Below are positions 1-9,161 of a stretch of DNA of 64,000 nt, piece after piece. The DNA is from Clostridiales bacterium (GTDB lineage Bacteria > Bacillota > Desulfotomaculia > Desulfotomaculales > VENG01). The position numbers and the translations under genes are program-made. Location: positions 124,001 to 188,000 of the forward strand of contig JADQBQ010000020.1 in the NCBI GenBank assembly GCA_016278505.1, written 5' to 3'. How positions within the stretch are numbered: position 1 is the first letter of the stretch; every line of letters begins with the position of its first letter. The notes under the pieces are model-generated. The model did no database searches and had not been told where the DNA came from. It worked only from the letters and a program-made list of their open reading frames with translations.

Positions 1-620
1 AGCAAAAGTCGGTAAAAACACAGTTTTGGCACAACGGTTTGCGGGCACGGCAAATAGTTCTACCGTGTTCAATGATGCGGTGGTGGAAATCACCTCTTTG
101 CTCTGGTGGTACAATATCCAACAGTTCCTTTTCTATTTGTTCCGGGGTAGCTCCATATGCTAAGCCCAACCGCCTGGTAACTCTAGATACATGCGTATCA
201 ACCGGCATGGTTGGTTGACCAAAGGCAATGTTTAAGACCACATTGGCTGTTTTTCTTCCTACTCCCGGAAGCTTTACCAATTCCTCCAGGCTTGAAGGTA
301 CTCTGGAGTTATGCTTGTTAATCAGAATTTGACTTGTTTTTATAATATTACGACTTTTATTTTTGTAAAGACCGCAACCTTTTATTAATGGTTCCAACTG
401 CTCAGGTTGTAGTCTGGCAAAGTGCTGGGGTTTATAATAACGTTCGAATAATCGGGCAGTAATTTTATTTACTTGCCGATCAGTGGATTGAGCCGATAAC
501 ATTACCGCTATCAGAAGTTCAAAGTGAGTTTTGGAATTAAGCATAGTGGTAGTGTTGTCCGGGTAAGTATTAGTCAATATGCCTATTAATTTGTGATATA
601 AAGAAGTTTTATTTGTCACA
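1..620 (-). CDS. nth: Endonuclease III, C-terminus cut by window edge
   Basis: DNA base-excision repair glycosylase/AP lyase that removes oxidised pyrimidines. I translated this frame by hand because it runs off the window. It carries the helix-hairpin-helix LPGVGRKTA with the catalytic lysine, followed by PVDTHVSRV with the catalytic aspartate. The iron-sulfur cluster cysteines are all present in the spacing C-x6-C-x2-C-x5-C close to the cut end, so only a few residues are missing. The start is a GTG (exact base uncertain by one) preceded by AAAGGAT, which is formed by the last codons of the CoA-binding gene just upstream. The two genes are therefore probably cotranscribed. Confidence 0.93.
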
Positions 621-624
621 TTAT

Positions 625-1041
625 TTATCCTTTTAACCTTCTGTGTTCTACCATTATACATTTATCCATGACGACAGCAATACCATTCAAATCCGCGGTT
701 TTAGCCGCTTCCTCGTTAATAATGCCTAGCTGTAGCCAAATTGCCATAGGATTAATCTTAATTGCTTCAGCCACTATTGAGGGTACATGTTCGCTTCTTC
801 TGAAAATGTTTACAATATCAATAGTATCTGGAATGGATAAAAAATCTGAATAGGATTGCTCACCTAAAACCTTATTAACTCTGGGATTCACGGGTATTAT
901 GCGGTAGCCTTTTTTTTGCATATATTGAGAAACTCTGAAACTGTCTCTTTCCGGTTTGTTGGACAGACCTACCACGGCAATTGAGCGTGCTTGCTCAAAT
1001 AACTTGATAATCATTTTATCATCAGAGAGAAGGCTGTGCAT
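625..1041 (-). CDS. CoA-binding domain protein (YccU-like)
   Basis: Small single-domain Rossmann-fold protein of 138 residues. Near the N-terminus it has the nucleotide-binding segment IAVVGLSNKPERDSF, then VIPVNP-like strand IIPVNPR, and it ends with the family signature CIMVEHRRL. Related proteins bind coenzyme A, but no reaction is established, so the role stays open. The start ATG has a good ribosome binding site, GGAGGTTATACTTC. It is followed after a few bases by nth, and the stop region supplies the ribosome binding site of nth. Confidence 0.85.
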   Translation of the reverse strand: MHSLLSDDKMIIKLFEQARSIAVVGLSNKPERDSFRVSQYMQKKGYRIIPVNPRVNKVLGEQSYSDFLSIPDTIDIVNIFRRSEHVPSIVAEAIKINPMAIWLQLGIINEEAAKTADLNGIAVVMDKCIMVEHRRLKG

Positions 1042-1336
1042 GAAGTATAACCTCCGGTTTTAATATTGATTGTGCATAAGTAAAGTGAAAAAAGCAAAAG
1101 CTTTATTTTGTTTGTTAGGTTATGTCTTACATTTCCTTCTATTAAATCCTCAGACAAGCTTTCCCTTCTAAATGGTCAAATTTTTATTTATAAACCCGCA
1201 AGCACTTGGCAATAATAAAAAAAGTGTTGGTGATTGATAAAATTATGCCCGACACATGTTTTTTTAACGGAATTATTTCCTTCCATGATTTAACGATAAT
1301 TAATACAGAACGATAAAAACTGAAGGAGGGCACTAC

Positions 1337-2089
1337 ATGAATCTGGTATTTACTTTGGTCCTCGGAGCTGCTGTTTTGCTCCTGGCCGTTTTTTTATGGC
1401 CGCTAAGGCGCCATCGGTCAAGAACGGCAGAAGAACGCCCATTGCAGTTTAAGGAAGAATTAGCGGAAGAATTAGCCATTCCAGACTGGAAACCGGAGGA
1501 ACCAAGGCCTGCGCCGCCTATGGAGCCCGAATTACCACAAGCATACGGGATAGACCGCCTGGTTTTGTTGGTGCGCGACCCCCAGTGGCTTTATGCCTAT
1601 TGGGAGGTTTCAGCGACAAAACAGGAAGAATTTAATTCCAATTTCGGACTGGAAGCATGGAATTCATCGAGACCGGTTTTACGTGTTTACGAAGTGGCCG
1701 GAGATAATTTTAACGGCACAAATGCTAGCTGCTATACGGATATTAATTTAGGGGTTCAGGATGACAATTGGCATATTAACGTCGGTAAGGCTAATAGTAC
1801 TTTTTGTGTTGACTTAGGTAGGGTTTTTGCGGACGGAAGGTTTATAACTCTCTTGCGGTCAAATATTGTCACTACCCCCAGGGAATCCCTATCGGATGTA
1901 TTGGATGAAGAGTGGATGTGGATTGAAGGGGTCTACCGTACGCTTAGTGGAGTTTCTTACGGCATGAGTTCTCCCATGCTAGCCGAGCAGATGGGACTAA
2001 AAAAAGACGTTATGCCACTGGGAATTAGCTCTCCGGGTGTAACTTCCCCTAGTGGTAGTTCACCCGGAGCGGGACAGTCCTGGAGATAG
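1337..2089 (+). CDS. DUF4912 domain protein, membrane-anchored
   Basis: Protein of 250 residues. Residues 1-23 form a hydrophobic segment that looks like a signal anchor, followed by a charged, proline-rich linker (about 25-70). The core begins with YGIDRLVLLVRDPQWLYAYW, a typical DUF4912 opening, and extends to about residue 205 (WMWIEGVYRTLSG). The tail is rich in Ser, Gly and Pro. Function is unknown; DUF4912 proteins often sit beside GH57 enzymes, as here, which suggests a link to storage-glucan metabolism. The start ATG has the ribosome binding site GAAGGAGGG. It is probably cotranscribed with the GH57 gene 48 bases downstream. Confidence 0.85.
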   Translation: MNLVFTLVLGAAVLLLAVFLWPLRRHRSRTAEERPLQFKEELAEELAIPDWKPEEPRPAPPMEPELPQAYGIDRLVLLVRDPQWLYAYWEVSATKQEEFNSNFGLEAWNSSRPVLRVYEVAGDNFNGTNASCYTDINLGVQDDNWHINVGKANSTFCVDLGRVFADGRFITLLRSNIVTTPRESLSDVLDEEWMWIEGVYRTLSGVSYGMSSPMLAEQMGLKKDVMPLGISSPGVTSPSGSSPGAGQSWR

Positions 2090-2137
2090 GAAATAAAAAG
2101 TAAACATTTATATTTTAAGTTTAAAAGGAGAGATAAA

Positions 2138-3745
2138 GTGGCTAAAGGTTACTTTTGTTTAGTATTACACGCCCATCTACCGTATGTAAGACATCCGGAG
2201 CATGAAAATTTTTTAGAGGAAAGATGGCTGTTTGAAGCCATAACCGAAACTTATATACCGTTAATAGATTCGTTTAATAAACTGGTGGGGGAGGGAGTTG
2301 CGTACAGGGTAACCTTCTCAGTTTCCCCTCCTCTGGCCTCCATGCTGGTTGACAAACTTTTGCAAGATAGGTATTCAAAACACCTTGATAAGCTTATCGA
2401 ATTGGCAGAAAAAGAGGTTCAACGTACGCGGGGAACACCTTTCCACGACACTGCCATGATGTATCGGGATAGGTTTTACCGTACAAAATATATATTTTGC
2501 GATCAATACGGAAAAAACCTGGTAAATGCATTTAAGCAGTTGGAAGAACAGGGAAGGCTGGAAATCACCACTTGTGCCGCTACCCACGGTTTTTTACCTC
2601 TTATGATGGTCAATCCTAACGCCGTAAGAGCACAGATAGGTACCGCCGTTGATTTGCATAAAAAATATTTTGGCAGGTCTCCCCGCGGTATATGGCTCCC
2701 TGAGTGTGCTTATGCTTCAGGCATTGACGATATTTTGAAAGAGTTTGGGATAAAATTCTTTTTTACAGATACGCACGGGATACTTTACGCTTCTCACCGT
2801 CCTCGGTTTGGAGTCTTTGCACCTGTTTTTTGTCCCAGTGGTGTTGCAGTGTTTGGAAGGGATATGGAGTCCTCCAAGCAAGTATGGAGTGCTGATGAAG
2901 GATATCCAGGTGATGCTAATTATCGGGAATTTTATCGCGATATTGGTTATGAACTGGATTTTGATTATATTAAACCATATATTCACCCTGACGGCATTCG
3001 AATCCATACCGGTATTAAGTATCATCGAATCTCAGGGCGGACAGAGGAGAAACAACCTTACAACCCCCATTGGGCGTGGGAAAAGGTCGTCCAACACGCA
3101 GGAAACTTCGTTTTTAACCGGGAACATCAGGTAGCTCACCTTTCTAGTCTTATGGATCGTCCACCAGTGATAGTAGCACCTTATGATGCAGAGCTGTTTG
3201 GTCACTGGTGGTTCGAGGGACCACTATTCCTGGAAAATTTATTGAGAAAGTTTCACACCGATCAGGATTCCGTGGAGCTGATTACTCCCAGCGACTACCT
3301 GCAAATGTTTCCCTGTAACCAAGTTGTCAAACCATGTGCCTCCAGTTGGGGTAACAAGGGATACAACGAAGTCTGGCTGAGCAGGGCAAATGACTGGATA
3401 TATCGCCATCTACACATGGCGTCAGATAGGATGACGGAGATGGCCGATCGGTACCCAAAAGCGGATGGATTGCTCCTTAGGGCCCTTAAGCAAGCAGCTA
3501 GGGAATTATTGTTGGCCCAAAGCAGTGATTGGGCTTTCATCATGAGCACAGGTACAATGGTTGATTACGCTGTAAAACGTACCAAGAATCATTTGTTAAA
3601 TTTCAACGGTCTTTATGAACAAGTTAAATATAATCGGCTGGAAGAGCCATGGATAGCAGAATTAGAATGGAAAAACAATATATTTCCAGATATTGATTAC
3701 CGCTTGTATGGTTGTGAGTACAATAAAAATACCCATACTGCGTAA
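2138..3745 (+). CDS. GH57 1,4-alpha-glucan branching enzyme
   Basis: Retaining glycoside hydrolase family 57 enzyme of 535 residues, the usual size for the bacterial and archaeal GH57 glycogen branching enzymes. Conserved regions are seen in order: HAHLPYVRHP near residue 10, CAATHGFLPL near 148, GIWLPECAYA with the presumed glutamate nucleophile near 185, and PYDAELFGHWWFEGP with the presumed aspartate acid/base near 350. The C-terminal DUF1957-type part has CASSWGNKGYNEVW. It would introduce alpha-1,6 branches into cytoplasmic glucan. An amylase or 4-alpha-glucanotransferase activity cannot be excluded from sequence alone. The start is GTG behind AAAAGGAGAG. Confidence 0.9.
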   Translation: MAKGYFCLVLHAHLPYVRHPEHENFLEERWLFEAITETYIPLIDSFNKLVGEGVAYRVTFSVSPPLASMLVDKLLQDRYSKHLDKLIELAEKEVQRTRGTPFHDTAMMYRDRFYRTKYIFCDQYGKNLVNAFKQLEEQGRLEITTCAATHGFLPLMMVNPNAVRAQIGTAVDLHKKYFGRSPRGIWLPECAYASGIDDILKEFGIKFFFTDTHGILYASHRPRFGVFAPVFCPSGVAVFGRDMESSKQVWSADEGYPGDANYREFYRDIGYELDFDYIKPYIHPDGIRIHTGIKYHRISGRTEEKQPYNPHWAWEKVVQHAGNFVFNREHQVAHLSSLMDRPPVIVAPYDAELFGHWWFEGPLFLENLLRKFHTDQDSVELITPSDYLQMFPCNQVVKPCASSWGNKGYNEVWLSRANDWIYRHLHMASDRMTEMADRYPKADGLLLRALKQAARELLLAQSSDWAFIMSTGTMVDYAVKRTKNHLLNFNGLYEQVKYNRLEEPWIAELEWKNNIFPDIDYRLYGCEYNKNTHTA

Positions 3746-3764
3746 ACACTTGTTTACGTATACC

Positions 3765-3795
3765 AAAAGACCCGAGGATATGCGGGTCTTTTTCA
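3765..3795 (+). terminator. Intrinsic terminator after GH57 gene
   Basis: The arms AAAAGACCCG and CGGGTCTTTT enclose an 8-base loop and end in a T-rich tract. It lies 20 bases after the stop codon and closes the DUF4912-GH57 unit. Confidence 0.88.
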
Positions 3796-4105
3796 TTTTG
3801 TAAATCTTTCTTATAACAGTGCTGCCGGGATCAGTTTACACTATGTATACCATGTTTTACACACAAAGAACAATGTAAAGATGTTCACTTGCCGCTTAAC
3901 CCCAATCCTGACCGCTGACGCTTGAAAACAATCATTTGGCGTAAATATATTGAAAAATGATACTATTTTTGCAATATATCTTCTCAAGATTCATAACATT
4001 CAAAAAAGGGCGCGGGGGGGGGTGAAAAATTAAAGTATTGCTTTCTTGGACTAATTTGTTCATGGTATTAATTTGAAATTGATAATCAAAGGAGGAAAAA
4101 TCTAT
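3796..4105 (+). other. Non-coding stretch before acetate transporter
   Basis: No gene is seen here. Two things stand out: an imperfect AT-rich inverted repeat at 3945-3958 and 3965-3979 (ATATATTG and CAATATAT outer arms, one unpaired G), and a run of nine G at 4014-4022 just before the probable promoter area. I find no convincing -35/-10 pair. Confidence 0.4.
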
Positions 4106-4738
4106 ATGTCAAGTGGACACGCTGCTAACCCGGGCCCTGCTGGCTTAGTTGCCCTTGCAATGGCATGCTTTACGTTTTTTGCTGTACACACAGGACAAGT
4201 TGAAGGATCAGCAATTCCTTTATTAGGTATTTGGTTAATTGGCGGATTTGTTGTTCAGGTTATCACGGGTGTTATGGAGTTACAGCACGGCAATGTGCTC
4301 GGAGGTAATATCTTTACTTTTTTCTCTGCCTTTTTCATGCTTGTTACCGGTCTTGAACTTATATTTAAATATTTTGCCGGTATGAATGGATGGGCAATTG
4401 ATGCCAGAATTGACGGCTGGGCCTGGCTGGCTCTGGCCATTGCGTTAGTGAGTTGGACACCGGGTTATTTCAAAGCTCCTCTTAGTTTGCTGGGCGTAGT
4501 TCTGGCCCTTGATGTAGCTGTTCCGGTAATTGCTTTGATGGATCTAAACTGGTTACCGCATTCCTTGCATATGGTATCCGGTCCTTTCCTCCTCCTCGCC
4601 GGACTATTCGGTTTGTATACTGCTGCAGCAGTAGTATTGAATACGGTGTTTGAGCGCACAGTAATTCCAACCGGTGGACCCCTTATTAAACCGCAGCCGG
4701 TTCCCCACGGTGGGACGGGGACCAGTAAAGCTCATTAA
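4106..4738 (+). CDS. Acetate uptake transporter (GPR1/FUN34/YaaH, SatP-like)
   Basis: Membrane protein of 210 residues with six predicted hydrophobic helices, the usual size for this family of acetate/succinate channels or proton symporters. The N-terminus has NPGPAGL, a variant of the family signature NPAPLGL. The longer frame would start at 4073, but ATG at 4106 follows the strong site AAAGGAGG at 4089-4096 and gives the usual N-terminus. The tail is Pro/Gly/His rich and probably cytoplasmic. It is a single-gene unit closed by a large palindrome. In an acetate-producing or acetate-oxidising anaerobe it would move acetate across the membrane; direction is not visible. Confidence 0.9.
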   Translation: MSSGHAANPGPAGLVALAMACFTFFAVHTGQVEGSAIPLLGIWLIGGFVVQVITGVMELQHGNVLGGNIFTFFSAFFMLVTGLELIFKYFAGMNGWAIDARIDGWAWLALAIALVSWTPGYFKAPLSLLGVVLALDVAVPVIALMDLNWLPHSLHMVSGPFLLLAGLFGLYTAAAVVLNTVFERTVIPTGGPLIKPQPVPHGGTGTSKAH

Positions 4739-4745
4739 AATGAAT

Positions 4746-4800
4746 GTAGGGTAACCAAACACTCCCGTGACAATGTCACGGGAGTGTTTGGTTACCCTAC
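4746..4800. terminator. 55-bp perfect palindrome, bidirectional terminator
   Basis: Arms of 26 bases (4746-4771 and 4775-4800) are exactly complementary around the loop AAT. The element sits between two converging genes. Its right arm contains the stop codon (4792-4794) of the minus-strand fusion gene. T-rich sequence follows on the plus strand (CTTTTTC) and ATTTTAAT on the minus strand, so it can work for both transcripts. Confidence 0.85.
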
Positions 4801-7305
4801 AACTTTTTCGTCACCTATAATTTTATCGTCTACTTTATCGCCTACAATGTTACATATTTTATCAATGTAAAAATCTGATAAAGATTGGGCTACTTCCATG
4901 GAGACTCCTTCACTAAACACTCTGCAAACAGGTTCTTCCGGATCAGGTAACACCAATGTCCAACCATTGGGGTGGAATACCTTAACCCCGTCTAAAAGTT
5001 CCATGTCTCCTGTTGCTTTTTCCCCGATAAGCCTGCGAATGACTCGGCCCTTAGCTTCCCAGGGTACGGAAACATCCTTTTTATCCATAAAGAAGGCAGG
5101 GATTTCATCCTTTAGGTCTGCCAGTGTAACATTATGGGCTGACATAAACCCTAAGAGGTTGCCCAGGGCAAAAAGGCCGTCAAAATTCATTAAAAACTGA
5201 GAGAAGGAGTCTTCTTTACGACCGTCACGATCTTCCTCCTTAAGCAGGAGTTCCAAGAAATCTTGCACAGCCGTTTTGGTGCGTACTACCTTTCCAGCAT
5301 ACTTTTCAGCCATCGAATCTATGGCCTTCGTGGCTGTAACTGGGACAATAACCGGCCCGTCTTGTGATTTTAGGGCAAGTAATGCAATTAAGGCAGTTAG
5401 GAGGTCTTCCTGTATTATTTCCCCCTGGTTGTCCACCAGAATAATTCTGTCGGCATTTGATTCTAAAACAAAGCCCATGGCAGCCTTTTGCTCAACCACG
5501 GTTTGGGTGAGCCGAGGTAAAATCTTTTGGCGGTCGGCCCAGCCTTGTGCTTCCTGATCATAGTTCAAAGATATTATTTCTAAATTAAGGTTTTCACTTA
5601 ATGGTTTAACAAAACGTTCCAGGGTTGTATGGTCATAAGCTGCCACTACTTTATAATGGGCATTACGGACTGATACTTTATCTATCTTTTGTAATATTGA
5701 TTCCAAATAGGCATCGGGGACGGCAGGAACAAACCGTCCGGCCAGCAAGCTATTGGTATCCGCCCGTCTGAAGTCCTCCCTGGCCATAACATTTTCCACT
5801 TTTCGTTCCTTGTTTCGAGACAGATTGCTCCCTTTTTCGTTGGTTATAATTATGTTCACAGCATCAGACTGTCTCGGGGAGAGTTTAAAGTGGATACCGC
5901 CGGTAAATTTATATTTTCTTAAAGCAAAGCGATGCATTGGTGTTATTCCCGTGCCCAGGTCAATGACTTCAACTCCCGCCGATTGTAAACCGCAGTATGC
6001 AGCTTTTTTAAATAAATCGGAAGCAGTGTGAGTGTCGCAGCTTAACGCTACTTTGGCCCCACTGCCTAAAGTAGAAGCATACGCCGCTGCAAGCTTGGTT
6101 ACAAACTCCGGTGTTAGTTCTATATTTACCAGGCCGGACACTCCTTCTAAACCGAATATTCTTTTTGGTTGACGGGTGCCCCAGATGATACTGTTCTGCA
6201 CAATAGAACCCGCCTCAACTGTTTTTTGGGGCCATAATTTAATATCCGGTTTGATTAAGCTTCTTTCCTTAATAATACAGTCACTACCAATAACTGCGCC
6301 TTCGAATACACTGGCATTATTATGTAGCTGTACCCGGCTGGCAATAACAGCACCGCTTGAAGATACAGCAGCTCTCGTATTCACATTGTTCCAAAAAACA
6401 CTCCGTTTAATTGATGTGTTTGTTCCCATGATGCAGGAGTCACCGACAACCGAATAAGAGTCTATTGTTACTTCGGCCCCTACCTTTGTCCCGTCACCGA
6501 TTAAAACCGGGGAGTTAATTTTAGCAGATGGGTGTATTTCGGTATTTTCTCCCACCCAGACGCCCGGTGATATTTGGCGACCGGGCATAGCAATTTTTAC
6601 TTGGCCGGAAAGAATGTCGTTGTGGGCCTGTAAATACTGCTGCAAGTTTCCAATATCACACCAATATCCCGGCAAAGTCACACCGTACAAGGGAAGACCC
6701 TTGGCAAGCAATAACGGGAAGAGGTCTTTACTAAAGTCGAATTTCTGTTGCTGCTGGAAATAAGATAAAACTTCCGGTTCCAGGACATAAATTCCGGTAT
6801 TCACTGTGTCGCTGAATACTTCACCCCAACTGGGCTTTTCAAGGAATTGTTGAACACTGCCGCTCTCATCGGTTATTACCACTCCGTATTCAAGCGGAGC
6901 ATCAACTCGCGTCAGTACAAGGGTAGCAATGGCCCCCTTTTGCTTATGAAAGTTGACAGCCTGGGTTAGATCCAGGTCAGTTAATGCATCGCCGCTAATC
7001 ACAATAAAAGTTTGATCGAGAAATTCCTCGGCATTCTTAACACTCCCTGCAGTGCCCAGAGGAACACCCTCAATAAAGTATTGTAAATTCACTCCGTTAT
7101 AAGCACCTTGGCCGAAATAATCTCGGATTGCCTCGGGCATGTATTGTAATGTAACCCCAATGTTATTAAAACCATGCTTTTTTAGCAGGTTAACAATATG
7201 CAACATAATGGGTTTATTAATCACGGGAACCATTGGTTTAGGCCTGCCGCAAGTTAAAGGACGCAGGCGGGAACCTTCCCCGCCGGCCATGATTATGGCT
7301 TTCAT
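4792..7305 (-). CDS. Sugar-1-P nucleotidyltransferase / phosphomannomutase-like fusion
   Basis: Protein of about 837 residues with three parts. Residues 1-235 are a nucleotidyltransferase with [11 protein letters not shown] and [12 protein letters not shown], as in mannose-1-phosphate guanylyltransferases. About 250-380 is a left-handed beta-helix of hexapeptide repeats. About 390-837 resembles phosphomannomutase/phosphoglucomutase. The mutase part looks degenerate: TASHNP is replaced by KLSPRQSD, and the metal loop DGDGDR reads ESNADR. It would make an NDP-hexose (GDP-mannose or NDP-glucose) for glycans. Similar fusions are common in Firmicutes and cyanobacteria. ATG at 7305 or 7311 follows AGGAGGTG; 7305 gives the usual MKAIIMAGG start. 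It is followed upstream by the GT4 gene in the same direction. Confidence 0.85.
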   Translation of the reverse strand: MKAIIMAGGEGSRLRPLTCGRPKPMVPVINKPIMLHIVNLLKKHGFNNIGVTLQYMPEAIRDYFGQGAYNGVNLQYFIEGVPLGTAGSVKNAEEFLDQTFIVISGDALTDLDLTQAVNFHKQKGAIATLVLTRVDAPLEYGVVITDESGSVQQFLEKPSWGEVFSDTVNTGIYVLEPEVLSYFQQQQKFDFSKDLFPLLLAKGLPLYGVTLPGYWCDIGNLQQYLQAHNDILSGQVKIAMPGRQISPGVWVGENTEIHPSAKINSPVLIGDGTKVGAEVTIDSYSVVGDSCIMGTNTSIKRSVFWNNVNTRAAVSSSGAVIASRVQLHNNASVFEGAVIGSDCIIKERSLIKPDIKLWPQKTVEAGSIVQNSIIWGTRQPKRIFGLEGVSGLVNIELTPEFVTKLAAAYASTLGSGAKVALSCDTHTASDLFKKAAYCGLQSAGVEVIDLGTGITPMHRFALRKYKFTGGIHFKLSPRQSDAVNIIITNEKGSNLSRNKERKVENVMAREDFRRADTNSLLAGRFVPAVPDAYLESILQKIDKVSVRNAHYKVVAAYDHTTLERFVKPLSENLNLEIISLNYDQEAQGWADRQKILPRLTQTVVEQKAAMGFVLESNADRIILVDNQGEIIQEDLLTALIALLALKSQDGPVIVPVTATKAIDSMAEKYAGKVVRTKTAVQDFLELLLKEEDRDGRKEDSFSQFLMNFDGLFALGNLLGFMSAHNVTLADLKDEIPAFFMDKKDVSVPWEAKGRVIRRLIGEKATGDMELLDGVKVFHPNGWTLVLPDPEEPVCRVFSEGVSMEVAQSLSDFYIDKICNIVGDKVDDKIIGDEKVVG

Positions 7306-7325
7306 ACCCATATACACCTCCTGGC

Positions 7326-8564
7326 TTATTGTTTATTTAAAAACCTATAAAATTTATCCGGGATCCAGTTAGACCTGTTTTGGTCAAACATCGCATTTCC
7401 GAATGCCTGGTACACTTCGCGGTATACACTCACAGTGACATCCGCAATCTGCTGCCAGTTGAAGTGCTGTTTAACCTTTTGGTAAGCATGTTTTTCCAGT
7501 TTTTCAGCGAGTCCCGGTTCAAAAATCATCCTCAATATCATGTCGGCCAGCGAATTGGCGTTACCTGGATAGAATTTAAGGCCGTCTACACCATGTAGTA
7601 CGATTTCACTTAAACCACCTGTATCAGATATGATAACCGGAGTACGGGCGGCCATAGCTTCAAGGGCAACGATGCCGAAGGGCTCATATAGACTGGGGAA
7701 GACTGCTATGTCAGACCAACTATACAAGCTGTTGCGCAGACTATCGTCAACATAACCGGTAAAATAAACACTGTGTGTAATATTTAGCTGTGCACACTGG
7801 TGCCTTAAAGCATCTGCATGTGGTCCTTTACCGGCGATGATAAACTTAGTATTAGGGTGCCTGGCCAGTACTTTGGGAGCAGCGTCCAGTAAAACTTGTA
7901 CACCCTTTTCTCTTACCAGCCTTCCCACATAGAAAATTATTTTCTCGTCCGGGGCGGCAAAGTTTTCTCTGGCTGTGGAATGTTGTTTGACTGCGAAGTT
8001 TTCTGGATTAACACCATTGGGAATCGTTCTCAGTTTGTCCTTAGGAACTTGAAAAACGTGTTGCAGTTCACTTTTCATATACTGGCTGCAGCAGATTACC
8101 CGCCACGATTCATAAGTCAACCACCATTCAATCTCACTTATGTGGCGCTGGGTATCATTGTGAAGCCCGTAATTGCGTCCCCACTCTGTGGCATGTATGG
8201 TACAGACAAGCGGTAGGTTGCAGGAATGTTTCAATGCTCTCGCTGTATACGCCACGAGCCAATCGTGGGCATGAAGAATGTGAAATCGGTTATCTCTAAT
8301 CAGAGGGATTGCTTTTTCCAGCATGGCTACATTAAATTGAGCCACCCAGGTAACAAAATCCGGAGATGATATACTATAAGGATTTACCCTATGTACATGT
8401 ACTCTATTAATTTTTTCATATTCTGGGGCACCAGGAGTGCCGCAGGTAAGTACATGAACTTCAAGATTTAAATCGATTAGTGCTCTGGTGAGGTCATAAA
8501 CGTGCTGGGCTAGTCCCCCCACACTTTTGGGGGGATACTCCCAAGAAAGCATCAAAACACGCAT
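7326..8564 (-). CDS. GT4 glycosyltransferase, glycogen-synthase-like
   Basis: Protein of 412 residues with the GT-B fold of family GT4. The N-terminus [19 protein letters not shown] with the glycine-rich acceptor loop is typical of archaeal-type glycogen synthases. HAHDWLV lies near residue 95, and the C-terminal donor-site motif [12 protein letters not shown] holds the E-x7-E pair. It probably transfers glucose from a sugar nucleotide to an alpha-glucan. The open frame extends to 8639, but that part runs through a terminator; ATG at 8564 follows AAAGGAGGC. It lies 20 bases upstream of the nucleotidyltransferase fusion, which could supply the donor. Confidence 0.87.
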   Translation of the reverse strand: MRVLMLSWEYPPKSVGGLAQHVYDLTRALIDLNLEVHVLTCGTPGAPEYEKINRVHVHRVNPYSISSPDFVTWVAQFNVAMLEKAIPLIRDNRFHILHAHDWLVAYTARALKHSCNLPLVCTIHATEWGRNYGLHNDTQRHISEIEWWLTYESWRVICCSQYMKSELQHVFQVPKDKLRTIPNGVNPENFAVKQHSTARENFAAPDEKIIFYVGRLVREKGVQVLLDAAPKVLARHPNTKFIIAGKGPHADALRHQCAQLNITHSVYFTGYVDDSLRNSLYSWSDIAVFPSLYEPFGIVALEAMAARTPVIISDTGGLSEIVLHGVDGLKFYPGNANSLADMILRMIFEPGLAEKLEKHAYQKVKQHFNWQQIADVTVSVYREVYQAFGNAMFDQNRSNWIPDKFYRFLNKQ

Positions 8565-8602
8565 CGCTGAGCCTCCTTTTATATTTAGCTTGCCCGGGAT
8601 GC

Positions 8603-8633
8603 TAAAAATCCCTACCGGACGCCCGGCAGGGAT
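8603..8633 (-). terminator. Intrinsic terminator after CBM gene
   Basis: On the minus strand ATCCCTGCCGG and CCGGTAGGGAT pair around a short loop and are followed by TTTTTAG. It ends the starch-binding module transcript before the GT4 gene. Confidence 0.8.
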
Positions 8634-8641
8634 CGTCATTT

Positions 8642-9025
8642 TTAATGTTGCTTACCATTGTGAATCTGAAAACTCCAGTTATGGCCGGTATTGTTATCCC
8701 AATTATAAGCATTATCACGGAAACAAAAATTAAACTGAGTAGCATCTTTAATTTCTAATGTTTTTACAAAGCCCCACCCCGTGCGGGACATTTTGCTTTC
8801 CAAAAGATCGTGCCAGTTATTTGATTCGCCGTATCCGGCGTGTAAATGTATTTCCTGCGCTCCATTATTAGGTAAGAGACCGTTATAAAGGATGGTTATT
8901 TCTTCCCCGCTGGTAATTGGTAGCGGGTCAACCACAACTCCTCCCGGATTTTGGGCTTCGTGCATATCGGCTAAACGCATTCCACCTGATTGTCCACGCC
9001 ATCCGTAATTTGATGCGTGACTCAT
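8642..9025 (-). CDS. Free-standing starch-binding module (CBM25/53-like)
   Basis: Protein of 127 residues that is almost entirely one carbohydrate-binding module. After a Gly-rich lead it has ITILYNGLLPNNGAQEIHLH, then HAGYGESNNWHD, a methionine-containing strand, and the C-terminal FRDNAYNWDNNTGHNW. The aromatic residues and WDNN turn are typical of CBM25/CBM53 modules that bind starch or glycogen. There is no signal peptide and no catalytic domain, so it probably acts in the cytoplasm on storage glucan. ATG at 9025 is chosen because the longer GTG start at 9034 lies inside the ribosome binding site GGGAGGTGA. Neighbours in glucan metabolism support the role. Confidence 0.8.
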   Translation of the reverse strand: MSHASNYGWRGQSGGMRLADMHEAQNPGGVVVDPLPITSGEEITILYNGLLPNNGAQEIHLHAGYGESNNWHDLLESKMSRTGWGFVKTLEIKDATQFNFCFRDNAYNWDNNTGHNWSFQIHNGKQH

Positions 9026-9100
9026 AGCTATCACCTCCCTACTTCTCTTCCAATTAGAGTTACAATCATATTATTTTAACTTTTTATGGATTTTATTCAT

Positions 9101-9140
9101 AAAAAAAGCGCGCTAAGTCAGTTCCCTTAGCACGCTTTTA
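9101..9140 (-). terminator. Terminator downstream of the IDH operon
   Basis: AAAAGCG-C-GCTAAG and CTTAGC-A-CGCTTTT form a 13-bp stem with one mismatch. On the minus strand it is followed by seven T, so it can end transcripts from the isocitrate dehydrogenase operon, although it lies about 335 bases beyond that stop codon. The structured block lies between the two. Confidence 0.65.
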
Positions 9141-9161
9141 AAAAGCTAAAAAAGAAAGAAA

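Noticed and set aside
8565-8639. N-terminal extension of the GT4 protein
   Set aside because: The extra codons run through a terminator hairpin, and a strong ribosome binding site precedes ATG 8564.
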